From: Cyclobacteriaceae bacterium
GTDB taxonomy: Bacteria; Bacteroidota; Bacteroidia; Cytophagales; Cyclobacteriaceae
DNA: 7,683 bases
Direction of reading: 5' to 3'
Assembly (NCBI GenBank): GCA_026994125.1
Contig: JALWRJ010000129.1
Span: forward strand, 1-7,683
Shown here: positions 1-6,527 of the stretch, in pieces
Layout: each line of letters opens with the position of its first letter
Numbering within the stretch: the first letter of the stretch is position 1
The notes under the pieces: model-generated
The model's database searches: none
What the model was told of the DNA's origin: nothing
Seen by the model: only the letters and a program-made list of their open reading frames with translations
Position numbers and translations under genes: made by a program

Positions 1-127
1 ACAACGCACCGAAACCCTAAAACTTTTATGTGGCGATTTAAAGATTGATTTGGTGGAAGTGGATGTGGCAGCCGATATGGATGATGTACTGCTTAACTTT
101 TTGATTAAACGTACCAAAATAAAATAG
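1..127 (+). CDS. C-terminal tail of an unidentified protein, possibly DUF58-like (5' partial)
   Basis: An open frame enters from the left edge (first complete codon at base 2) and ends with TAG at 125-127, giving 41 residues that finish ...NFLIKRTKIK. The tail reads as a helix, then a short hydrophobic strand (IDLVEVDV), an acidic turn, a hydrophobic helix and a basic end. This pattern resembles the C-terminus of DUF58 (vWA-like) proteins, where a strand of the type VDLVEVDT precedes a final helix ending in R/K. With so little sequence the resemblance is only suggestive, and many Rossmann-like or vWA-like proteins could end this way. The gene is convergent with the dcw cluster and so is not part of that operon. 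That it is a real coding end is moderately likely; the family name is a guess. Confidence 0.45.
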   Translation, partial: QRTETLKLLCGDLKIDLVEVDVAADMDDVLLNFLIKRTKIK

Positions 128-343
128 GGAAAACCCATCCATTTTATGTAAAAAATGCCCGGCTCCAGGCTGTCTGACGAACCGGAACCAAGGCATTTCA
201 ATCGAATAAACCCAATACTCGATAGTTGTTTGGTTACAAAAGTTAACCCTATTGATGTAGGCATAGCAGCATTTTCTTACTGCCGGGTAAGCTAACTAGT
301 TAAAAATTTATCTCATCAAAAAAGATATTCTAAAATTTAAGTA
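128..343. other. Convergent intergenic region
   Basis: This 216-bp stretch lies between the stop of the plus-strand gene and the stop of ftsZ. It is AT-rich and has no credible reading frame. Its one clear element is the hairpin at 150-198. The remaining 199-343 would be the ftsZ 3' untranslated region if that hairpin is the terminator. Within it are only weak short inverted repeats, such as ggtta/taacc at 232-248 with a 7-nt loop. I see no RNA gene in it. Confidence 0.6.
150..198 (-). terminator. Putative intrinsic terminator of the ftsZ end of the dcw operon
   Basis: Read on the minus strand, an outer 7-bp stem (aaatgcc at 198-192 with ggcattt at 159-153) encloses an inner 6-bp stem (ggttcc at 189-184 with ggagcc at 166-161, one G-U pair). 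The two are separated by a small internal loop, and the apical loop is 17 nt. The descending arm runs straight into a six-base T tract (155-150), three of which lie in the stem. On the plus strand the hairpin is followed by CAATCG rather than a T run, so the polarity favours the ftsZ transcript. It lies about 145 nt beyond the ftsZ stop. Confidence 0.5.
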
Positions 344-1867
344 TTAATCTACATTATCATGCAAAAACTTATTGTCGCCCATTAAATAGTTGTCATCGTT
401 TAAATTGATACGCGAAATATTACGCTCCGAAGAATGTGGCACCTCATCAAACTTTACATTTCTACGTGCATAGGCTGGGGTTTCCAACTTTTCTTTATAG
501 CTCTCATCTTTGTTCGAGAAATCGTTGGCCAACAGTTTATCTACGCGTTCGCGCCTGCGCTGGTCTAGCATTTGCTGCTTGGTTTTAGAAAGCTCGCTTT
601 GATTAGGCTGGTAAGTTTGTTCATTACTCATCCTAACGGTGAGTCCGTCCTCATCCTGAAGCAATTCCTGCTCGGCCTCGGCACTGTTTAAATCGAACCG
701 GTAGCCTTGCAAAAATTCATTTTCTTCGGTGCTCGGTTCCTGTTCGGAGGCGGGAGTAGTTTCGTTTACAGGCACCGCAGAGGTTTCGCTCCTCCCCGAC
801 ACCAAAAACATATCATCATTTTCGGCTACCGGCTTCTCTGTTTCAAGGTCAATCACTTTACGAATGGGCTCTTCTTCTATACCTTTGTTATCGTCTCCGG
901 CAAAGCCCGTAGCAATTACGGTTACCCTTATGCTGGTACCTAATTCTTCTTCTACTCCATGGCCAAAAATTACATCGGCATCATCACCGGCCATATCCTG
1001 AATGTACTCGGTAATTATGGTTAGCTCGTCCATTTGTAGTTCGGCCTGCTGCCCCGATATAATTGAAAGCAGTATTTTTTTAGCGCCATGCACATTGGTG
1101 TTGTTTAGCAAGGGCGAGTTTAAAGCACCCTCTACGGCACGTAAGGCTCTGTCATCGCCCTCCATAGTAGCTGAGCCCATTACAGCCGCTCCGGCATTAT
1201 GCATTACCGTTTTTACATCTTCAAAATCTACATTTACATGGCTGGTTACCGTAATTATTTCGGCAATACTCTTGGCTCCGGTGGTAAGTACATTATCGGC
1301 TTTGGCAAAGGCTTCGTTTATGCCTAAGTTGCCATACACTTCTTTTAGTTTATCGTTTAAAATAACCAGTACCGTATCGCAATTGGCTTTTAGCTTATCG
1401 ATACCAGCTTGTGCCTGCTTCATTTTCTTTTTGCCTTCAAAAGCAAACGGAACCGTAACAATGCCCACGGTTAGCACATCCATATCTTTGGCAATTTTGG
1501 CAATTACTGGAGCAGCTCCGGTACCTGTACCTCCTCCCATACCGGCTGTAACAAACAGCATTTTAGTATCGCTGCCAATCATTTCACGAATATCGTCTTT
1601 ACTTTCTACGGCTGCGCTCTCCCCTTTGTCGGGATTAGCTCCTGCTCCCAGGCCTTCGGTTAAATTAATGCCTATTTGCAGTTTGTTGGGCACCGGACTA
1701 AATTTTAAAGCTTGTGCATCGGTATTACATACCACAAACTCAACATCTTTAATACCCTGGTTGTACATGTGGTTTACGGCATTGCTGCCTCCACCTCCAA
1801 CGCCTATTACCTTAATAATAGACTTATGGTGTTTTGGGATTTCGAAATTATACATAGTGTCAGACAT
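344..1867 (-). CDS. ftsZ: Cell division protein FtsZ
   Basis: FtsZ is the tubulin-like GTPase that polymerises at midcell and recruits the divisome. The 507-residue product has all family signatures: VGVGGGGSNAVN-type N-terminal loop (about 20-32), the tubulin signature GGGTGTG (111-117), VPFAFEGKK (139-147), and the T7 synergy loop NVDFEDV (212-218) with the catalytic acidic residues D214 and D217. The globular core ends near residue 320. A long acidic and glutamine-rich linker follows (about 325-460), including a basic, helix-prone stretch QQMLDQRRRERVDKLL. Next comes the conserved C-terminal peptide TPAYARRNV (463-471), which in the family binds FtsA, and then about 36 more residues ending FLHDNVD. 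The ATG at 1867 fits the family N-terminus (short leader then IPKHHKSIIKVIGVGG); a second ATG four codons later is less likely. It is the last gene of the cluster, 90 bp after ftsA. The length exceeds the roughly 380 residues of enterobacterial FtsZ because of the linker and tail. Confidence 0.98.
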   Translation of the reverse strand: MSDTMYNFEIPKHHKSIIKVIGVGGGGSNAVNHMYNQGIKDVEFVVCNTDAQALKFSPVPNKLQIGINLTEGLGAGANPDKGESAAVESKDDIREMIGSDTKMLFVTAGMGGGTGTGAAPVIAKIAKDMDVLTVGIVTVPFAFEGKKKMKQAQAGIDKLKANCDTVLVILNDKLKEVYGNLGINEAFAKADNVLTTGAKSIAEIITVTSHVNVDFEDVKTVMHNAGAAVMGSATMEGDDRALRAVEGALNSPLLNNTNVHGAKKILLSIISGQQAELQMDELTIITEYIQDMAGDDADVIFGHGVEEELGTSIRVTVIATGFAGDDNKGIEEEPIRKVIDLETEKPVAENDDMFLVSGRSETSAVPVNETTPASEQEPSTEENEFLQGYRFDLNSAEAEQELLQDEDGLTVRMSNEQTYQPNQSELSKTKQQMLDQRRRERVDKLLANDFSNKDESYKEKLETPAYARRNVKFDEVPHSSERNISRINLNDDNYLMGDNKFLHDNVD

Positions 1868-1957
1868 AATAATTGAATTTTAGTTTCTACTTTGTTTAAT
1901 GGTTTTTGGTAAATTGATATTTCTAATTACTCATTGTTCATTACTCATTGTTCATTG
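1868..1957 (-). other. ftsA-ftsZ spacer
   Basis: This 90-bp spacer is the only gap over 17 bp inside the cluster. Its ftsA-proximal third is a degenerate tandem repeat. The remainder is AT-rich leader for ftsZ, with an A/T-rich stretch directly before the ATG and no Shine-Dalgarno motif, as is common in Bacteroidota. I searched it for the Bacteroidota -7 element (TAnnTTTG) on the minus strand and found none, so a separate ftsZ promoter here is not supported by a recognisable motif. Confidence 0.6.
1926..1956. repeat. Degenerate heptamer tandem repeat
   Basis: On the plus strand the heptamers ATTACTC and ATTGTTC alternate twice (1926-1953), followed by a further ATT. This equals two perfect copies of a 14-bp unit. 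The array begins one base from the ftsA stop codon, on its 3' side. It has no inverted symmetry, so it is not a terminator. Confidence 0.8.
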
Positions 1958-3256
1958 CTAATAATCCGTATCGTCCATATCGTCAATTAAGAGCCCTTTG
2001 GTTTTAGAAATTATTTTGTGCATAAACGATTTAGCATCTATGCTCGATTTACTTTCTTTCCCGGGCTGGGCTTCCTGAATTTTTTCGTAATTATTTTCAC
2101 GGTCGTCAATATTCATAAAACCGCTTAACACTAAGCCAATGGAAGTGGCATACATGGGCGATTTTATATCGGAAGCGCTTTTTCCCAGATGCTCGTTGGG
2201 GTGGCCAATGCGTACATCTACCCCGGTCATGTATTCAACCAACTGTTTTATTGATTGCAACTGCGAACCACCACCGGTAAGTACAATTCCTCCTGCCAGG
2301 TTGCCTTCGTAGCCACTGCTAATTATTTCGGCATGTACATGTTCAATTATTTCTTCCATGCGTGCCTCGATAATATGCGCCAGGTTTTTAACCGAAATCT
2401 CCTTGGCAGGGCGGTTACGCAAACCCGGAATAGAAATAATTTCGTTTGGATTGGCCTGCTCGGCTATGGCTATACCAAATTTAGTTTTTAACGACTCGGC
2501 CTGGTTGTTAAGCACTTTTAAGCCTTGCTTAATATCGGAAGTTAAAATATTACCCCCAAAAGGAATAACAGCCGTATGCCGAATAATACCATCGTAAAAT
2601 ATGGCTACATCGGTTGTACCGCCACCAATATCTACCAGGCAAACTCCGGCTTCTTTTTCTTCATCGCTTAATACCGACAGGCTAGAAGCAATGGGTTCTA
2701 AAATTAAATCATCGGTTTCGAGCCCGGCTCGTTTCACGCATTTGTTAATATTATTGATGGCATTGGTTTGTGCTGTAATGATGTGAAAATCTGCTTCTAA
2801 ACGCACTCCTGACATCCCCACAGGGTCTTTAATGCCATCTTCGTAGTCCACAATGTAGTCTTGCGGCATTACATGGATTATCTCGCTGCCGGGAGCTACT
2901 ACCTGGCAGTATTGCTCCTCGGTCATGCGCTTTACATCTTCTACGGTAATTTCACCGTCCGAATCCACCCGGTTAATTCCGTTATGAATCATCCGGCTGC
3001 TAATATGCTGGCCTGCAATACCAACATTTACCACTTTAATTTCTACCCCCGATTGCTCTTCGGCCTCAGCTATGGCCTCGGCTATGGCTTTAGTGGTTTT
3101 ATCGATATTAATTACAATGCCACGAATAACTCCATCAGAAACAGCTTTACCCATGCCTAATATTTCGAGTTTTCCGTATTCATTTTTGCGACCAACGATA
3201 GCACAAATCTTGGTTGTACCTATGTCGAGTCCTACTACTATTTTTTCTGTGTCCAT
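1958..3256 (-). CDS. ftsA: Cell division protein FtsA
   Basis: FtsA is the actin-like ATP-binding protein that tethers FtsZ to the inner membrane and helps activate septal synthesis. The 432 residues show the actin-fold landmarks: phosphate-1 loop VVGLDIGTTKI (7-17), the FtsA-specific 1C (SHS2) subdomain at about 85-165, EPIASSLSVL (187-196), the phosphate-2 loop LVDIGGGTTDVAIF (207-220) and the adenosine loop VLTGGGSQL (325-333). The C-terminus has a candidate amphipathic membrane-targeting helix, FMHKIISKTKGLLI (411-424), followed by an unusually acidic end, DDMDDTDY. The ATG at 3256 puts the DIGTTK loop at the usual distance from the N-terminus. The gene starts 17 bp after the ftsQ stop, in line with co-translation. 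The leader is A-rich without an obvious Shine-Dalgarno motif. Confidence 0.97.
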   Translation of the reverse strand: MDTEKIVVGLDIGTTKICAIVGRKNEYGKLEILGMGKAVSDGVIRGIVINIDKTTKAIAEAIAEAEEQSGVEIKVVNVGIAGQHISSRMIHNGINRVDSDGEITVEDVKRMTEEQYCQVVAPGSEIIHVMPQDYIVDYEDGIKDPVGMSGVRLEADFHIITAQTNAINNINKCVKRAGLETDDLILEPIASSLSVLSDEEKEAGVCLVDIGGGTTDVAIFYDGIIRHTAVIPFGGNILTSDIKQGLKVLNNQAESLKTKFGIAIAEQANPNEIISIPGLRNRPAKEISVKNLAHIIEARMEEIIEHVHAEIISSGYEGNLAGGIVLTGGGSQLQSIKQLVEYMTGVDVRIGHPNEHLGKSASDIKSPMYATSIGLVLSGFMNIDDRENNYEKIQEAQPGKESKSSIDAKSFMHKIISKTKGLLIDDMDDTDY

Positions 3257-3273
3257 ATCGTTATAGTTTGGGT

Positions 3274-4041
3274 TTATTCACAAATTATTTGGTTTTTATA
3301 TTTCAAGCTAACTCTTGCATAGTGGTTCCACCCTTTACGGGGCAAAATATCTTCGTAGAAAAGCTTGAGTTTTTTAAATTTCATTTCAATATCATCGGGG
3401 TAGCCAAATTCTATTACCTGCTTGGTTACTTGCGGGAAAAGAATAATTTCACCGTTTTCGAGTAATTTAATTTGAGCAATTTGGGCGGCCCAAAACTTAT
3501 CGCTCCTAATAAAATTGATAAGCTTATATAAGGGTGCAAACTCGCCTGTTTTAATAGTTAGCTGCTCGGCCAAAGGCTTAGCTTTAGCTCCGGTAATTAA
3601 AATAGTACGCTTGGTATATTTACCCGAAACAGGCAGCACCCGACCATCTTCGCTTATGTAAGCATCGGGGCCATTATACCGCACCACACGAGCCATGGGC
3701 TTACGCAAAACCACTTTTACCAGCAATTGCCCGGCATGGTTATTATACACTTCGGCACTCGAAAGAAAGGGTTCGTCTTTTAACCTATGTTCCAATTGGC
3801 GTAAATTAAGCTCGGTAAAGGATGTACCAATAATGGGTTCCTTACCCCTTAGTGTAATCATTTCTAAAATATCTTCCTCTTCTACAAAGTAGTTTTCCAC
3901 CTGGTTATCAATACTAATTACAATATTTTTACATAGCTGCTGTTTATTTTCAGCGGTTTCAAAGGCTATTAACAAGGCACTTACAGCCAGCATAATGCCT
4001 ATCCATATCATTATTTTTAAAGAGCTACGCATGGCATTCAT
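3274..4041 (-). CDS. ftsQ: Cell division protein FtsQ (DivIB family)
   Basis: FtsQ is a bitopic divisome protein whose extracytoplasmic domain joins the FtsL/FtsB partners and helps control septal peptidoglycan synthesis. With the start at 4041 the product is 255 residues: a short cytoplasmic N-terminus, one transmembrane helix (about 8-27), a POTRA-like domain (about 38-115; VENYFVEEEDILEMI then LRQLEHRLKDEPFLSSAEVY and LLVKVVLRKPMARV), and a beta domain with DAYISEDGRVLPVS (about 125-138). It ends in VSLKYKNQIICE, which fits Bacteroidota FtsQ. The sequence is poorly conserved overall, so the call also rests on position between murC and ftsA. Start choice: ATGs at 4041 and 4032 are both plausible. 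4041 is preceded by an A run (TTAAAA), and both overlap the end of murC. The open frame extends to 4125, but those residues lie inside murC and lack membrane-protein character, so they are unlikely to be translated. Confidence 0.92.
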   Translation of the reverse strand: MNAMRSSLKIMIWIGIMLAVSALLIAFETAENKQQLCKNIVISIDNQVENYFVEEEDILEMITLRGKEPIIGTSFTELNLRQLEHRLKDEPFLSSAEVYNNHAGQLLVKVVLRKPMARVVRYNGPDAYISEDGRVLPVSGKYTKRTILITGAKAKPLAEQLTIKTGEFAPLYKLINFIRSDKFWAAQIAQIKLLENGEIILFPQVTKQVIEFGYPDDIEMKFKKLKLFYEDILPRKGWNHYARVSLKYKNQIICE

Positions 4042-5422
4042 TTTTAAGAAACAACGATTTAATTTCGGGTACCAGACGGTCGATATCACCGGCTCCCACG
4101 GTGGCAAGCACATCGAAAGAAGCACTGGGCAATTGGTGTAAAATCTCCTGATTGTTCATCACGGGCACTTCCGGATTTTTCATAAGTGAAGCAATCAATT
4201 GTGCATTTACACCTTCTATAGGCTCTTCCCTGGCAGGGTAAATATCCATTAACCATACATGGTGCGCCTGGTTAAGGGCATTGGCAAATTCTTGGGCAAA
4301 ATCGCGTGTACGGCTGTACAGGTGCGGCTGAAAAATTAGCAGTAGTTTTTTGCCTTGGTACAAAGCCTTTACGGATGAAATAAAAGCGTTTAGCTCTTCG
4401 GGGTGATGCGCATAATCAGTGATATATATTTTTTGTTCGGAGGTATATTTAAATTCGAATCGCCTTGTTCCTCCCCGATACGAACTTATTCCATTTTTAA
4501 TACTTGCTGCCGGCACACCCAACCAAAGAGCCACTTTTATAGCAGCCAGTGCATTTTCTACATTATGAAAACCTGGCAGTCGCAAAGCTAAACCTATAAT
4601 TTCAGTTTCTTCATCACCATAATCGAACACAAATTGCCCCTGGGCTGTTGTTATATTTTTTGCACTCACTTGTGCCTTATTAAGGCCGTAAACCACTGCC
4701 TGTTCTAGGTTTAACGAAGCATTTGCCTTATCAGCAACCAGCAGTTTACCTTCCGGCTCTGGTTCGGTAGTGGCAGTTGGCAGCAAATTAACAAACGCGC
4801 TAAACGAAGCCTGTAGTTCTTCCTTGGTGCTGTAAATATCCAGGTGATCGGCATCGGTAGAGGTAACTACCGCCAGGTTGGGGTGCAACTGCAAAAACGA
4901 TCGATCAAACTCATCGGCCTCTATAACAGCAATGGCTTGGGGTGTTTTACCCAGCACCAAATTACCGTTAAAATTAACCGAAATTCCACCTATAAAAGCT
5001 GTTACATCAACCTGCCCCTGGTAAAGCAAATGGGCAATCATAGAGGTGGTAGTGGTTTTGCCATGGGTACCTGCTACGGCCACCGTAAAATAATGCTTAC
5101 TTATTTCGCCCAGCACTTGTGCACGCTTAAGCAAGGTATAGCCTTTGCTTTTAAAAAATGTTAATTCTGCATGGGCAGCCGGTACAGCCGGAGTATAAAC
5201 AACAAGGGTATTTTTAGGCGTAGCCAGGTAAGGAATAAATGAGATATCTTCTTGATAATGAACCTCAATACCCTCTTGGGCTAGTTCATGGGTTAGCGGG
5301 GTAGCCGTTTTATCGTAGCCCAACACCTGGTAATTGGCAGCTTTAAACCACCTGGCCAGGGCACTCATACCAATGCCTCCAATACCAATAAAGTAAATAA
5401 TATCGTAGTTTAGTTTTTTCAT
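4025..5422 (-). CDS. murC: UDP-N-acetylmuramate--L-alanine ligase MurC
   Basis: MurC adds L-alanine to UDP-MurNAc with ATP hydrolysis, the first peptide step of cytoplasmic peptidoglycan precursor synthesis. The 465-residue product has the three Mur ligase domains. The N-terminal Rossmann domain has FIGIGGIGMSALA (11-23) for UDP-MurNAc. The central ATPase has the P-loop AGTHGKTTTTSM (117-128), the Mg-associated EADEFD (168-173), TDADHLDIY (190-198), and PGFHNVENALAA (284-295). The C-terminal domain has YRGGTRRFE (316-324), DYAHHPEEL (337-345) and FQPHLYSRTRDF (365-376). Length is normal. The ATG at 5422 is chosen because it gives the standard short leader before GIGGIGMS and overlaps the murG TGA as ATGA. 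The frame stays open up to 5488, but that part is murG sequence in another frame. The 3' end overlaps ftsQ. No D-Ala-D-Ala ligase gene lies between murC and ftsQ, unlike in Escherichia coli. Confidence 0.97.
   Translation of the reverse strand: MKKLNYDIIYFIGIGGIGMSALARWFKAANYQVLGYDKTATPLTHELAQEGIEVHYQEDISFIPYLATPKNTLVVYTPAVPAAHAELTFFKSKGYTLLKRAQVLGEISKHYFTVAVAGTHGKTTTTSMIAHLLYQGQVDVTAFIGGISVNFNGNLVLGKTPQAIAVIEADEFDRSFLQLHPNLAVVTSTDADHLDIYSTKEELQASFSAFVNLLPTATTEPEPEGKLLVADKANASLNLEQAVVYGLNKAQVSAKNITTAQGQFVFDYGDEETEIIGLALRLPGFHNVENALAAIKVALWLGVPAASIKNGISSYRGGTRRFEFKYTSEQKIYITDYAHHPEELNAFISSVKALYQGKKLLLIFQPHLYSRTRDFAQEFANALNQAHHVWLMDIYPAREEPIEGVNAQLIASLMKNPEVPVMNNQEILHQLPSASFDVLATVGAGDIDRLVPEIKSLFLKNECHA
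5419..5422 (-). other. ATGA stop/start overlap of murG and murC
   Basis: The minus strand reads AAAATGAAAAAA. TGA (5421-5419) ends murG and ATG (5422-5420) begins murC in a different frame. This is the classic arrangement for termination-reinitiation coupling. Confidence 0.85.
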
Positions 5423-6525
5423 TTTGCTAATGATATTATTTGTTCTACAATGGCATCGGTAGCTTGGGGCTTTCCTAACTTTAAGCAATTTTTTTCAAGT
5501 TGCTTTCGCTTCTCATCATTCTCTAACAGGTCAAACGCCTCGTCAACCACTTGGTCTATGGCCTGGCTATCGGGTACCAACACAGCGGCATTTTGCGAGG
5601 CCAGTGCCTCAGCGTTTTTAGTTTGGTGGTCTTCGGCCACGTTAGGCGAAGGCACAAACACTACCGCCTTGCCCACTGCACATAGCTCCGATATGGTAAG
5701 TGCACCTGCCCTGGAAATAACCACATCGGCAGCTGTATAGGCTTTATCCATATTTTTTATAAACATGGTAAGCTTTATATTTTTTAGCTCAAAGTGTCGG
5801 GTACGATTGAGCATTTCATTATAATAGAAACTGCCTGTTTGCCATAACACCTGGTATTGAGAAAGCAAGAGCCGTTCAATATTTTGCAACATGGTTTCGT
5901 TAAGCGTACGAGCTCCCAGGCTACCCCCTACCACTAAAATTGTTTTTTTACCGGGTTGTAAACCAAACGATTCGCGCGAAGTTTCCTTGCTAAGGCTTGT
6001 GTTATGGAGGTTGCGGATGGGGTTACCGGTAAGTATAATTTTTGATGGTTCAAAAAACTCATCCATGCCCTGGTAGGCCACACAAATTTTAGCTGCGCGT
6101 TTAGCTACAGCTTTATTAGCCAAGCCGGCATAGGAATTTTGCTCTTGCAACAAAATGGGTATTTTTTTGCGTGCTGCAGCTAAAGTAATGGGGCTGCTGG
6201 CATACCCGCCAAAACCCACAACCACCTGCGGTTTAAAGCGGGCAAGTATGCGAAGAGACGACAAGAAGCTGGAGATAACTTTCAAGGGGAATAGAAGGTT
6301 CTCCAGCGTCAAGCGTCTTTGAAATCCTGAAATATTTAAACCGATAATATCGTATCCGGCCTCAGCCACTTTGGTCATTTCCATACGGCCTTTAGCGCCT
6401 ACAAACAAAATTTTGGAAGCCGGGTAAAGCTCTTTTATTCGTTGTGCCACCGCCAAGGCAGGAAATATATGTCCTCCGGTGCCTCCTCCACTTAATATAA
6501 TTCGATATGATGCAGCGTTATCGAT
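5419..6525 (-). CDS. murG: UDP-N-acetylglucosamine transferase MurG (lipid II synthase), apparent ATC start
   Basis: MurG transfers GlcNAc from UDP-GlcNAc to lipid I on the cytoplasmic membrane face, producing lipid II. Numbered from the ATC at 6525, the 368-residue GT28 protein has the N-terminal lipid I/phosphate loop SGGGTGGHIFPALA (12-25), GRMEM (46-50), the second glycine loop GFGGYAS (104-110), EQN (128-130), TGNPIR (166-171), GGSLGAR (200-206), the UDP-GlcNAc site SRAGALTISEL (271-281), and EDHQTKNA (298-305) with H300 and Q301. Every expected element is intact. The oddity is the start. From the in-frame TAG at 6540-6538 to the glycine loop there is no ATG, GTG or TTG. The first conventional candidate is a TTG at 6456, which would remove the essential GGGTGGH loop and is therefore rejected. 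The ATC at 6525, 2 bp after the ftsW stop, gives a family-like N-terminus (xDNAASYRIILSGGG). Function is near certain; the start is not. Confidence 0.95.
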   Translation of the reverse strand: MDNAASYRIILSGGGTGGHIFPALAVAQRIKELYPASKILFVGAKGRMEMTKVAEAGYDIIGLNISGFQRRLTLENLLFPLKVISSFLSSLRILARFKPQVVVGFGGYASSPITLAAARKKIPILLQEQNSYAGLANKAVAKRAAKICVAYQGMDEFFEPSKIILTGNPIRNLHNTSLSKETSRESFGLQPGKKTILVVGGSLGARTLNETMLQNIERLLLSQYQVLWQTGSFYYNEMLNRTRHFELKNIKLTMFIKNMDKAYTAADVVISRAGALTISELCAVGKAVVFVPSPNVAEDHQTKNAEALASQNAAVLVPDSQAIDQVVDEAFDLLENDEKRKQLEKNCLKLGKPQATDAIVEQIISLAK

Positions 6526-6527
6526 GG

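Noticed and set aside
232..248. Small inverted repeat ggtta/taacc as a second terminator
   Set aside because: It has only five mostly AT pairs and is not followed by a T tract on either strand.
1002..1883. Long plus-strand open frame (293 codons) opposite ftsZ
   Set aside because: It lies antisense to the highly conserved GTPase domain of FtsZ. Its translation is rich in S, T, L, P and A without any recognisable domain, as expected from the complement of ftsZ codons.
1868..1957. Separate ftsZ promoter in the ftsA-ftsZ spacer
   Set aside because: No TAnnTTTG -7 element is present on the minus strand in this spacer, so I do not annotate a promoter, although a non-consensus one cannot be excluded.
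4042..4125. N-terminal extension of ftsQ
   Set aside because: The frame is open upstream, but the added residues are translated from conserved murC codons and would place odd sequence before the membrane helix. The starts at 4041 or 4032 fit better.
5423..5488. N-terminal extension of murC
   Set aside because: The extra 22 residues come from the 3' end of murG in another frame. The ATG at 5422 gives the standard MurC N-terminus.
6454..6456. TTG at 6456 as the murG start
   Set aside because: It would remove the GGGTGGH loop, which is intact in frame just upstream and essential in this family.
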